64,000 nucleotides of DNA from NCBI GenBank assembly GCA_016839585.1, contig JAEOTZ010000023.1, positions 1-64,000 on the forward strand, in the 5' to 3' direction. Below are positions 51,448 through 60,558 of this stretch, in pieces. This DNA is from Promethearchaeota archaeon (GTDB lineage: Archaea > Asgardarchaeota > Lokiarchaeia > Sigyniarchaeales > SOKP01). Under the pieces are notes generated by a model. The model was not told the DNA's origin and did not search any database. It saw nothing but the letters and a program-made list of their open reading frames with translations. Every line of letters starts with the position of its first letter. Positions within the stretch are counted from its first letter, which is position 1. A program made the translations under genes and the position numbers.

Positions 51448-52545
51448 ATGAAAATAATAGGTCCAATAGCCGGCATAGGCTCAAGACTTCGCCCATTTAC
51501 GTTAAGCAAGCCAAAGGCTTTTATAAGAGTAGCTGGTAAAACAGTCCTGGATCACATCTTAGATAAATTCACAAATACATTTGATTCGGAAACTGAATTA
51601 ATCCTAATCGTTGGATACAAGAAAAGACAAATTATTGATTATATTAAAAAAAATTATAGCGATAAATTTAAACTTACTTTTATCGAGCAAGTCCCTCGCG
51701 GCTATAAGGAGGATATTCCATATTATTGGGGCCTTGGAGAAGCTGTATACCTAGCACATAAAAGATTTAAAAAGCAGGAATTCAAATCCAATGAAGATGA
51801 TAAAAGAGCAGGATCTTTGATTTTTCTAAGTGATATGATCCCAATTGTCGAATATTCATACTTAATGTATCGGTATTATGAATCGGACGTAGATGGTATC
51901 ATTACTGTTATAGAAGTTCCTAAAGAAGATGCAATTTCATACGGTGTCGTAACTATTGATGAGAATTCAATTATAAGAAGATTAGTCGAGAAACCAAAAG
52001 AATTTGTATCAAATTTAGCTATTGCTGGCATTTATGCTTTTTCAAATTCTGCTACACATGCGCTTTTTAGAAATATTAAAAAATATCTAAATAATAGAAA
52101 AGAGAATTCAAAAGAAATATATTTAACAGAAAGTCTTCAAGATTTAGTAAATAGTGGATATAAAATTGCTGCTGTTAATCTAAAGCAAGGTATTTTGGAC
52201 TTTGGACGTCCTTCAGAAGTGTTAAATGGAAATAAATATCTTTTAGAACAAAATTCCATTAAAAAAGAGGATTTCCAATCATTAAATATTACTATAGATA
52301 AGTCATTCATAAAGAATCCTATACATCTTGGCAAAAATACAAATATTGTAAATTCAGTTATTGGACCGTATGTATCTATAGGGAAAAATTCATTCATACA
52401 AAATTCAATTTTAAGAAATTGCGTTATTGAAGAGAGTGTAAAGTTGAAAAATATCATTACAGAAAATTCAATCATAGGAAGTAATGTGAAAGTTGAAAAT
52501 ATAAGCCAATCAGGTTTAATTATCGGTGATAAAAGTATCTTTTAG
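51448..52545 (+). CDS. sugar-1-phosphate nucleotidyltransferase with left-handed beta-helix tail
   Basis: The N-terminal domain has the NTP-transferase signature GIGSRLRPFTLSKPKAFIRVAG (residues 8-29), then GLGEAVYLA and IFLSDMIPIV. The C-terminal third is a hexapeptide-repeat left-handed beta-helix (IVNSVIGPYVSIGKNSFIQNSILRNCVIEE). Such proteins make NDP-sugars such as dTDP- or UDP-glucose for glycan synthesis. The exact base and sugar are not resolved. The gene follows the GPN gene by 63 bp. Confidence 0.85.
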   Translation: MKIIGPIAGIGSRLRPFTLSKPKAFIRVAGKTVLDHILDKFTNTFDSETELILIVGYKKRQIIDYIKKNYSDKFKLTFIEQVPRGYKEDIPYYWGLGEAVYLAHKRFKKQEFKSNEDDKRAGSLIFLSDMIPIVEYSYLMYRYYESDVDGIITVIEVPKEDAISYGVVTIDENSIIRRLVEKPKEFVSNLAIAGIYAFSNSATHALFRNIKKYLNNRKENSKEIYLTESLQDLVNSGYKIAAVNLKQGILDFGRPSEVLNGNKYLLEQNSIKKEDFQSLNITIDKSFIKNPIHLGKNTNIVNSVIGPYVSIGKNSFIQNSILRNCVIEESVKLKNIITENSIIGSNVKVENISQSGLIIGDKSIF

Positions 52546-52687
52546 ATAATCAATTTAAACAGAAAATTTGAGAATTATTATATTTTATAGTTAAATATTA
52601 AAGATAAAAAGATTAAAATACTAATTAATAGTAATAAGATTTTGAATAAATTAGAAATTTAATTAAATATGGTTTTGATGAGTTAAG

Positions 52688-54094
52688 ATGCCTTTTAATA
52701 TTGCATTTGATATAGCACATAAACCAAGGGGTAGAATCGATGAAAACCTCACTGAACTTCGAGATTATTTAAATACAAATGATTTTGTATGTTATAACTT
52801 TTTAGAAGCACCAATAACAGAAGAATCTTTAATGCCATATGATATCTTAGTATTTGTATGCCCTGATTTTGCAAAGATATCTCCTTTAGAAATTACTGAG
52901 ATTATAAACTGGATTAAAAATGCTGGCGGAGGTTTATTATTATTATCTCATGCTGGTGGTGATAGAGGTCGCAATAGTAATTTATCTGAAATTTCTGAAC
53001 AATTTGGTATTGCTTTTGAAAATGATCAAGTTTTGGATGAAACTATTAATTTAGGCATTGAGAATATACCAAAAATCTCTACCTTCAATATTCCCCATCC
53101 TATAACAACTGAAATCTATTCATTATGCTATCGCTCTGGATGCTCACTTACGATTATCGGTGGTGGTGCTTTTTCAATAGCCGATTCCAATGAAACTTCT
53201 GAACCATTTTCTTGTCCTTTGATTTGTGTTTCTGAATCAGAATATGGTAGAGTTTGTTGTATTGGAAGTTATGAAATTTTTAGAGATAAAGTTGGAGGTG
53301 GCTTTCAATGTGATCAACACCCAGATTTAGCTTTGAATATTTTTAAATGGCTAGTTTCTGATTATCGAATGGACTTAAGATCAAGTGGTCAAATTCCTGT
53401 TCCCTCACCTGATATCCCTAGTGGTTCAACTCAGGTAGCGGAACCATTGGATACAACTGCTAAATCTACCTCAACTACTAAACGAGCTATTGATATTGAT
53501 TTTTCAATGAAAATTTATAAGAAAAGTGAATTAATGGAACTATTAAAAATCTTTCAAAATCAAATAAATACAATAAAAAATACGATTGATAAATTGATAA
53601 AAACAACTGAAGCGTCAGAAAAAGAGATTATTGAACTTACTGAGACTAAGACTTCCAAGATACCTTCACAAACTCAAGAGTTTGTTCCAGATGCTCAAAT
53701 TTCAGAAGAAACTGAAAAGCAAGATTATATCAAACTGGGGGAACAAGGAGAGCCAACTCTAACTGCTTTACCTCCAAAACCGGGGACACTAAAAACAGAC
53801 CAAGATTTTATAGGATTACCTTTAGTTGATGATGAATCTAAGATTTCTTTAAAACCTGCTCCTAAACTTAAAAAGCAATCCAAAGCAAAATCAATTAAAG
53901 AATTAAGAGAAGAAAAGAAAGGATTAGTAACCAAAGTAGATTCTGTTGAAAATTTAATGAAAATTATTGATAATAAACGCGATAGTGGAAAAATAGATGA
54001 TGAATCTTATATTAAGCAATCAAAAAGATTACAAGCAGATTTAAAGAAAGCTAAAAAGAGGATGGCATCAATCGATAAACTTTTGAAAAAATAA
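52688..54094 (+). CDS. GIFT-domain (IFT52/GldG-like) protein with C-terminal coiled coil
   Basis: The first 230 residues resemble the GIFT fold found in GldG and in intraflagellar transport protein IFT52: FDIAHKPRGRIDENLTELRD, LMPYDILVFVCPDFAKISPLE, NAGGGLLLLSHAGGDRGRNS, EISEQFGIAFENDQVLD. The order matches the class I glutamine-amidotransferase-like core without a catalytic Cys. A low-complexity linker follows, then a helical tail (about 400-468) predicted as coiled coil. In eukaryotes IFT52 builds cilia; in bacteria such domains occur in gliding and transport complexes. Only fold-level similarity can be claimed. Confidence 0.65.
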   Translation: MPFNIAFDIAHKPRGRIDENLTELRDYLNTNDFVCYNFLEAPITEESLMPYDILVFVCPDFAKISPLEITEIINWIKNAGGGLLLLSHAGGDRGRNSNLSEISEQFGIAFENDQVLDETINLGIENIPKISTFNIPHPITTEIYSLCYRSGCSLTIIGGGAFSIADSNETSEPFSCPLICVSESEYGRVCCIGSYEIFRDKVGGGFQCDQHPDLALNIFKWLVSDYRMDLRSSGQIPVPSPDIPSGSTQVAEPLDTTAKSTSTTKRAIDIDFSMKIYKKSELMELLKIFQNQINTIKNTIDKLIKTTEASEKEIIELTETKTSKIPSQTQEFVPDAQISEETEKQDYIKLGEQGEPTLTALPPKPGTLKTDQDFIGLPLVDDESKISLKPAPKLKKQSKAKSIKELREEKKGLVTKVDSVENLMKIIDNKRDSGKIDDESYIKQSKRLQADLKKAKKRMASIDKLLKK

Positions 54095-54179
54095 TATTTT
54101 AAGGTTTATATTTTTAGATTAAATTTCTTATAGAAGAAAATAGTGAAAAAAAGGGCGATAACACACTCTTTTAATGATA

Positions 54180-54599
54180 CTATTTAATAATATCTGTTAT
54201 AAAACACGTTTCCATAATTTTAACTCCCCCAATTCGGGAGATTTTTTCCTCAATTAATGGATTAAATTGTTCAATTGAAGGGATTTCCACCTTTATAAAT
54301 AATCCACAATCGCCGCTAAGTCTCCAAATATCTGTAATTTCCTCAATTCCTATTAATCCTTTTAAAATATTTTTAATCTCTTTAAAGTTAGGTTCGATTT
54401 TTACAGTAGCTCGGGTTTTAGGTTTTGAATCTATATTATATTCAATTGTAAATTTTTTAATGACTCCTTCTTCTATTAAATTCTTGACTCTTCTTCTTAC
54501 TGTTGCTTCTGTTTTCCCTACATTTTCAGAAATGTCGTTATACGACATTCTCCCGTCATCTTTTAATAATTCTAATATTTTTAAATCTACTATATCCAT
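54180..54599 (-). CDS. Lrp/AsnC-family regulator
   Basis: The 139-residue protein has an N-terminal helix-turn-helix (LKILELLKDDGRMSYNDISENVGKTEATVRRRVKNLIEEGVIKKF), followed by a RAM ligand-binding domain (TRATVKIEP ... EEITDIWRLSGDCGLFIKVEI). It is the typical Lrp size, slightly short. It probably regulates amino-acid metabolism genes. An AT-rich spacer of 297 bp upstream holds a 10-bp direct repeat (ATTGTATAAT). Confidence 0.9.
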   Translation of the reverse strand: MDIVDLKILELLKDDGRMSYNDISENVGKTEATVRRRVKNLIEEGVIKKFTIEYNIDSKPKTRATVKIEPNFKEIKNILKGLIGIEEITDIWRLSGDCGLFIKVEIPSIEQFNPLIEEKISRIGGVKIMETCFITDIIK

Positions 54600-54805
54600 T
54601 GTCGGTATATTCTTTTTTGATTATTTGATTATTAAATATGATAAATTATTTATTAAATTTTTTCTTTTTTGTTATCAAATTTTTAATTTCGTTTTTGAGA
54701 AAATTAATTTTGTTAAAAAATATTAATAAGGGTTTAACAAACTATAAAAATAAATTTATCAATCTATAAATAATCCACTAAGATATTTTAATATTCGATA
54801 AAATT

Positions 54806-54837
54806 ATTGTATAATGATTGAAAACTATTGTATAATT
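54806..54837. promoter_or_regulatory. direct repeat ATTGTATAAT (two copies)
   Basis: Two copies about 20 bp apart, upstream of the FGGY remnant and the divergent Lrp gene. The spacing of about two helical turns suits a regulator binding one face of the DNA. No specific protein can be named. Confidence 0.4.
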
Positions 54838-54896
54838 AGAAGTTATAAATTAATTGATGATAAATTTCAATAACTTTAAAAATGTATATTTAAATT

Positions 54897-55207
54897 ATGA
54901 GTAATCTTTTTCTAGGTTTAGACTGTTCAACTCAAAGTTTAACTGGATTAATAATAGATTATGATTCTAGTAAGGTTTTATTTCGATATAATATAAATTT
55001 TGAAAAGGATCTCCCTCACTATAATACAAAAAATGGTACTATTATATGTGAAGATAAAAAAGTTGTTCATTTTTATCCGCTGATGTGGGTTGATGCATTA
55101 GAATTGTTATTTTCTAGATATATAAAAAATTTGAAGCGTTTGCTCTTAGGAATCGAAAAAATCCTGAAAATAAACGTATAGAATTTATAAAAAAGCATTT
55201 TTCATAA
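54897..55207 (+). pseudogene. broken FGGY-type carbohydrate kinase
   Basis: The N-terminus reads LFLGLDCSTQSLTGLIIDYDS, the phosphate loop of FGGY kinases (DxSTxSxxxxxxD), then TIICEDKKVVHFYPLMWVDALELLF. About residue 80 the sequence jumps to another frame, which ends with FEAFALRNRKNPENKRI and a stop at 55207, resembling an FGGY C-terminus. The catalytic centre is missing, so the gene has a large internal deletion and a frameshift. It was probably a xylulokinase-like gene. Confidence 0.7.
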
Positions 55208-55256
55208 GAATATAAATGAAAAAAAAATAAAAAAACAAACTATTGTTAATTCTCGA

Positions 55257-57812
55257 CTATTTTCGTTTAGTTAGTAGTAGCCATATAGTAAAAAGAGCGC
55301 TTATAGCAAGGAGTACACTTCCACTAATAATAAAACTCATAAAATAAATATTACCGATTTCATCGTGATTTAATGGTAATCCTGATTCTTCTTGTAATAA
55401 ACTAAGAGCAAAATTATCACGAATAAAATTTAACCAATCTAAAATTGCATCCATTTGATCATTATTTAAATCAAGGGCATTTTTTAAATAATTATATGTA
55501 CTGGATACTTTCATTGCTTTAAACCATTTTGGAAATCCTAAATGGTTAGTGAGCGCTAAATCATTAAGATCATTAGTGTGAAAAGGAATCCAAATTGTAG
55601 TAGGAGACCAAAGTATTTCTGCTACTTCTTTAGTAATATTTGTAGATGTTGGGATACCCACTTCCCAACCATCAAGCGAATCAACCCCTATTATTAAAGA
55701 TGCACCGGGATCCAGTCCCTCCTTGAATAATGAACCATTTGTCCATTGACGATAAAATTCAAAGACTGTTAAATCTTCCAACGTATAATACTCTGGAAGG
55801 TGTGTAATTGGATGCTCATAAGCTGTAGCAATCTCAACCATGTTTGGGACTACAATATTCTTAAATGTGGTAAATAACCAATTAGTTATCATGTTGAATT
55901 GAGTATTATTAAGTTGAAAAATATTCATTAATTCTGCTTGTACAGTTGGATTTACCTCATATGCTTCAATCCATTTTAAAAGTCCATCTTTATTGATAAA
56001 TGCTGATTTATTATACTCGTCAAAGAGAGCAGTAGCTGTAGATAGTGAAATATTACTTGGAGTTGGAACGCCCACTTCAAATCCTTTAGTTCCACTTCCA
56101 AATGGATCCAGATCTAACCCACTACTATCTACAGTTCCATTAGCCCATTGCATTAAAATTACAACAGGTGCATATTCCAATGGTGTAACATTTTCTCCTT
56201 GGAAATTTAAGTAAGTAAATAAAATTGGTACAATAATTAGTCGAATTGTATTGAATATCCATCTATAAAATTGGCTGTGAGTGGTATTATAAATTAAAAA
56301 TTCATCCATATTAAAAGTTGCATTTAATTCATTTTGCGCTGTTATATCTCCCTTATAAGCATCAAACCATTTTTTAATTCCACTTTCATTCACAATTGAA
56401 TGTGAATTACTTGGATCCCATAAATCTTGAACTGTACTATTTATAATATTAGACGCATCAGGAATACCTAATTCCAGACCTTTTTCTTCGACTGCCGCAA
56501 CTATATCTCTGATTAAATAATCGCTTATATATTCTCCTAATGGTAGAAGTTGATCATTCCACGTAGCATTGTATGTAGTTTCCATCAAAGTTCTGGTTCC
56601 AATATCTATAATAGCTAAATCATAAAGAACCATCCATTTTACTAGACCAAGACCAACTGATAATTGAGTCAACAAACCAGGGGAATCAAGATAACCATCA
56701 AGTAATCGTTCTTGAGCAGTAGAAGTATAATTTAAACTGTACGTAACATTACTCACATGCTCCGATACTCCCTTAAGAGTGGATGAGATATTAGTTTGTA
56801 CTGTATAATTATTGAAAAACCATTCTCTTGCAAGGGTTTCATTATCTTCTGTATATAATTTTATCTCTCTTATTGTTTTAGAGATATAGTAAGCTCCTAC
56901 TATGCTTTTCATCTCAAACTCAAGTTCTTCGAGAATATCTTCTAAATTTAATCCACTTGGGTAATAAGAGCCATTTGTCCATTGACTATAAAATACTGAA
57001 TTCGCATAAGTTTCTATATCTAAAGGTTCATATTCCTTTTTAACAATCTCAGGCCAAAGAAATGTAGTGATATAAGCCGATACGTTTTGGAGTTGTTTAG
57101 AATTCCAAGAACAATTATAAACTAATTCCATTGTACTTCTTGAACCAGGATCAACTTCTGCATCAGCATAAAAATCTAACCATTCTATAAGACCTACACC
57201 AGTCTCAAGATCAGTAAGTATTCCTGGATAGTCAGTATCTCCCAGCGTATACCCATACAATATTTTAGAAGACGTACTAGATGAATAGTTAAGACTTACT
57301 GTCCCACCCATCATACGCTCCGAAATTCCTTCTATTGCAGTAGAAAAATCATCTTGAAAAGTATAATTATTGAAAAATTGGTTTCTGGCGTTATCCCAAG
57401 TACTACTGTTATAGATCGTTAAATTAGCTATTGCGTTATAAATAATATTAGCAGCTCCTGTGCTATTTATTATTAAAGGTAATTTCTTAAGAGTTCTGTT
57501 TTGAAGGATTAATAGAGTATCAGGAATGGCTTCAACTTTAACCACATCATCAGAAATATTTGGTGCTAACATATTTCGGATTCCATCAAGAACTTCAGGA
57601 ATTCCTAAACCAAGAAATTGGGATTCTATTTCAGGAAGAACTTCTTCTTGAATTTGTAAAAGTGTATTCGGAATTTCAGCATAAACTTCGTTTCTAATAT
57701 ATCCATTTATTAATGCCCCAACGGGCATCAATCCTAAACTAAAAGCTATTGCAAGTACCGAAATGTATAGTTTTGCTTTAGATAGCATAATAAATATTTT
57801 GAATTGTTTCAT
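55257..57812 (-). CDS. membrane-anchored repeat protein sharing a module with the CD36 homologue
   Basis: The 851-residue protein has an N-terminal membrane helix (about 14-38) and a C-terminal one (about 823-845), with an extracellular middle rich in N-glycosylation sequons. It contains about five related modules, each with a tryptophan-centred start (residues 211, 393, 482, 614 and 763) and QWTNGS/QWANGT turns (278, 555, 689). The FFNNYT segment occurs at 146 and 332. The LWDPSNS ... IKKWFDAY and GLLKWIEAYEVN blocks resemble the insertion of the CD36 homologue at 30700 (LWDQNNPN). The EIGPY and PHF motifs of CD36 are absent. Function unknown; adhesion or ligand binding is inferred. Confidence 0.65.
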   Translation of the reverse strand: MKQFKIFIMLSKAKLYISVLAIAFSLGLMPVGALINGYIRNEVYAEIPNTLLQIQEEVLPEIESQFLGLGIPEVLDGIRNMLAPNISDDVVKVEAIPDTLLILQNRTLKKLPLIINSTGAANIIYNAIANLTIYNSSTWDNARNQFFNNYTFQDDFSTAIEGISERMMGGTVSLNYSSSTSSKILYGYTLGDTDYPGILTDLETGVGLIEWLDFYADAEVDPGSRSTMELVYNCSWNSKQLQNVSAYITTFLWPEIVKKEYEPLDIETYANSVFYSQWTNGSYYPSGLNLEDILEELEFEMKSIVGAYYISKTIREIKLYTEDNETLAREWFFNNYTVQTNISSTLKGVSEHVSNVTYSLNYTSTAQERLLDGYLDSPGLLTQLSVGLGLVKWMVLYDLAIIDIGTRTLMETTYNATWNDQLLPLGEYISDYLIRDIVAAVEEKGLELGIPDASNIINSTVQDLWDPSNSHSIVNESGIKKWFDAYKGDITAQNELNATFNMDEFLIYNTTHSQFYRWIFNTIRLIIVPILFTYLNFQGENVTPLEYAPVVILMQWANGTVDSSGLDLDPFGSGTKGFEVGVPTPSNISLSTATALFDEYNKSAFINKDGLLKWIEAYEVNPTVQAELMNIFQLNNTQFNMITNWLFTTFKNIVVPNMVEIATAYEHPITHLPEYYTLEDLTVFEFYRQWTNGSLFKEGLDPGASLIIGVDSLDGWEVGIPTSTNITKEVAEILWSPTTIWIPFHTNDLNDLALTNHLGFPKWFKAMKVSSTYNYLKNALDLNNDQMDAILDWLNFIRDNFALSLLQEESGLPLNHDEIGNIYFMSFIISGSVLLAISALFTIWLLLTKRK

Positions 57813-58078
57813 ATAAATTTTACCACATATATTTCTTCTGTTATTGATTTTTCAAACAGTTTGACCATGGTATGAAAAAGTTAGAAAATTTAATTCAATG
57901 AGAAACCTTATTACTGGTAGATTTTAATAAATGACAATATAAAGCGCATTTTGGAAGATCTATACTTATGATTGACTTTATTTTGAGATATTAAACCTAA
58001 AGATTCAAAAAAATTTAATTGAAAATTTTGATCTATCTATTAAATAAAAAAAAACTTTTTTATTGATTTTTAATTAAA

Positions 58079-58660
58079 ATGATTAATATGAAGGAAATCG
58101 AAAATTTGAGGTTTTATGTCCCATTAGTTTTTGTAGCTAATATTTTTCTAGGACCCATATTTAATTTCTTGATGTTTTTTTACAGAAAAATCCCTAATAG
58201 CTATATGTTTTTTAATATTTCCGATTTTCAGTTTGCAGATATCATGGCGGTAACATTTATCTTGTTTACGTTTATATTTTTAATAACATATAATTTTTCA
58301 GAAAAAATTAATAATGAACTAGCAATTTCTCTCTGTTTAATTATAATTGGTTTTAATTGTATTTATGCTGCTTTCGCTACAACCTGGTTAATTTACTTAA
58401 TAACATTTATCATTATCGGAGCAACTGCAGGATTCATAACACCAAAAATTATTGATCTGATGGGTGATATTGCTAGAAATAAAAAGAAAAAAAGATATCA
58501 TCTCTTTTTTATACCCATATGCATTATAATTTGGATATTTATTTATGGTATCATTTTTGAAGTTATAGGGATGTTATCATGGAGAATTTTATATATTATC
58601 ATCGGTATAACTAACATTTTATCGTCACCATTAATAATTTTCTATAAAGGACTTGAATAG
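58079..58660 (+). CDS. polytopic membrane protein, possible half-size transporter
   Basis: The 193-residue protein has six predicted membrane helices (for example FRFYVPLVFVANIFLGPIF-like start and TFIIIGATAGFITPKIIDLM). The GATAGFITPKIIDLM stretch is similar to MFS-type helices but the protein is only half an MFS transporter. Either it is a half-size homologue or the remnant of a longer gene. Substrate unknown. Confidence 0.5.
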   Translation: MINMKEIENLRFYVPLVFVANIFLGPIFNFLMFFYRKIPNSYMFFNISDFQFADIMAVTFILFTFIFLITYNFSEKINNELAISLCLIIIGFNCIYAAFATTWLIYLITFIIIGATAGFITPKIIDLMGDIARNKKKKRYHLFFIPICIIIWIFIYGIIFEVIGMLSWRILYIIIGITNILSSPLIIFYKGLE

Positions 58661-58793
58661 ATAAATAAAACCTTAGAATTTCTAAAAGAATAAAAAAATT
58701 ATTTAATTGCATTTTTTTATTCATTATTAAACTATGTAAAAATTACAATGAAAGTTCTAATTTCCTTCTTTTTGAGAAATTTGCACTTAAAAA

Positions 58794-58811
58794 AATAATA
58801 TTAATATTATT
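58794..58811. promoter_or_regulatory. 18-bp AT palindrome upstream of the TrmB-type gene
   Basis: AATAATATTAATATTATT is self-complementary and is followed by a partial second copy (AATAATATTATATTATT). It lies about 120 bp upstream of the regulator's start and may be an autoregulatory site. AT-rich composition makes chance occurrence possible. Confidence 0.35.
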
Positions 58812-58928
58812 AATAATATTATATTATTGCATAGAAAATATGCTTAAATACATTCTAAATATTATTTTAATATAATTTATACAGAAAATTTCTTAAACCT
58901 CTTAAAATTATAAAAAAATGGTAAGGTA

Positions 58929-59726
58929 ATGTCAAAAGAAATTCCTGAAAATGTGAAAGAATCCTTAAGATCAATAGGACTTACGGATTATGAGATCTCA
59001 ATATATTTAACTTTAATAAGCAAAGGACCTATGGATGCTCGGGAATTATCAGAAGCGTCAGGTGTGCCCTACTCCCGTATATATAACATCCTCACACAGC
59101 TGGAAAAAGAAAAGTTGTGGATAATTAAAGAGGAAGCAAGCCGTCCATCGCGCTATTTTGCCAAATCGCCTGATGAGGCTCTGATTATTGCAAAGAAACA
59201 ATTTAATGATAATTTTGATGATCACTCAAATAAAATTATCCATTCATTAACTCCAATTTATCAATCTCACGATACTCCTATTAAAATTGCTCTATATGTT
59301 CATAGGGGCAGAGATGTATGTATTAATAGGGCATTAGCATTATTAAATTTAGCAAAAACATCTGTTTATATAGTTACTACTGATCAGGAATTTTTAGATG
59401 TATTTTATGATGATATTAAAAAAGCAAGAGCTCGAGGTGTTACAAATTTAAAGCTTTTAATTGAAGATAAAGCTTTACAAGATGAAAAATTCAGAAAAAC
59501 ATTAGAACAATATAAGGAATTATGTGAAATTCGTTCACGAGACCAAGTTTTTGGAAGTGCTATTGTAATGGATGAAGGAGAAGATGCATTCATTATTCTT
59601 TCTAAGGGTTTCTTTCCAAAAAAAATGTCTTATTTTGGTATAGTGACTGACCATATCGCCTTTGGACCTTCTGCTAACTATTATTTTAGTTATTTATATA
59701 AAACAGCTAAGGAAGTAAATCTGTAG
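58929..59726 (+). CDS. TrmB-family transcription regulator
   Basis: The 265-residue protein starts with a winged HTH (SLRSIGLTDYEISIYLTLISKGPMDARELSEASGVPYSRIYNILTQLEKE), the characteristic TrmB N-terminus. The rest is a sensor domain with a PLD-like phosphodiesterase pattern (TSVYIVTTDQEFLDVFYDD), as in TrmB proteins that sense sugars. It probably controls sugar transport or metabolism. Possible operator palindromes lie upstream. Confidence 0.9.
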   Translation: MSKEIPENVKESLRSIGLTDYEISIYLTLISKGPMDARELSEASGVPYSRIYNILTQLEKEKLWIIKEEASRPSRYFAKSPDEALIIAKKQFNDNFDDHSNKIIHSLTPIYQSHDTPIKIALYVHRGRDVCINRALALLNLAKTSVYIVTTDQEFLDVFYDDIKKARARGVTNLKLLIEDKALQDEKFRKTLEQYKELCEIRSRDQVFGSAIVMDEGEDAFIILSKGFFPKKMSYFGIVTDHIAFGPSANYYFSYLYKTAKEVNL

Positions 59727-59844
59727 TTCATTTTGAAAAAAAATTAAAACTTTTTTTGATTAGATGTCATTTATACTCTGTAAACACTTCCAATAACAAT
59801 GTTAAAATAATAGGATAAAAAATTTAATTTTTTGAAATATAGCA

Positions 59845-60297
59845 TTATTTTAAGAAAGTTCTTTTTCCCAAATAAATAAAAAGCTCAGATAATTCAAAAA
59901 GAGTCATTGGCATTATTACTCGTGCCATACTAGTACGAAGTTCTTCTTTATCTTTACCAGCAAGTATAAGGTTTCTTATATCCTCAACATAATCATCCAT
60001 ATTTAAGAATAATATTTCGATTTTATCAACACCCGTTAATTCCTCTATATCTTTATCCAAATGTTCCTCAACTTGATTAAGCAACCCTAATTTTAATTTT
60101 GGGCTTAGATCATATTTAGTAATAAGACGGTTCATTTCCTCAATTATAATGTTTAAAGATAAATTCCAATCTGCATTTTCTTTATATTTGGGAATTAAAA
60201 CTTCGCTGATAATCACCTCATAAAGAGTAGTTGGCGCTTTCTTGTCAAAATCAATTTCCATGCCATTTCTTAATTGGATCTTTTTAATTTCAGACAT
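59845..60297 (-). CDS. uncharacterised helical protein
   Basis: The protein (150 residues from the likely Met at 60297; the frame opens at 60309) is mostly helical, with DWNLSLNIIIEEMNRLITKYDL and a C-terminal MTLFELSELFIYLGKR. No known motif is seen. It might be a small regulator or chaperone. Function unknown. Confidence 0.5.
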   Translation of the reverse strand: MSEIKKIQLRNGMEIDFDKKAPTTLYEVIISEVLIPKYKENADWNLSLNIIIEEMNRLITKYDLSPKLKLGLLNQVEEHLDKDIEELTGVDKIEILFLNMDDYVEDIRNLILAGKDKEELRTSMARVIMPMTLFELSELFIYLGKRTFLK

Positions 60298-60558
60298 CTT
60301 AAACCTCAATTAAAATGGTAAATTATGATAATACTTATTAATTAATGGACTTAGTTCTAATAAATATTTGTGTTAATGAATATTTTTACATTATAAAAAA
60401 TTTGAAATATCTTCTTCTTAGTGCTTAAGAAATAAGCAAAACAGAATTAGTATTAGATATAGAGGTTAAAATCTGTATTAAATAAATTAATTTAGTAGTA
60501 AATATTATTGAATTTCAACATACTAAAATTAATTAAATACCTTAAGATGTCTTGAATT

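Noticed and set aside
55257-57812. Calling the 851-residue protein a CD36 family member
   Set aside because: The EIGPY, PHF and YLDIEP motifs are absent; only the module found as an insertion in the CD36 homologue is shared.
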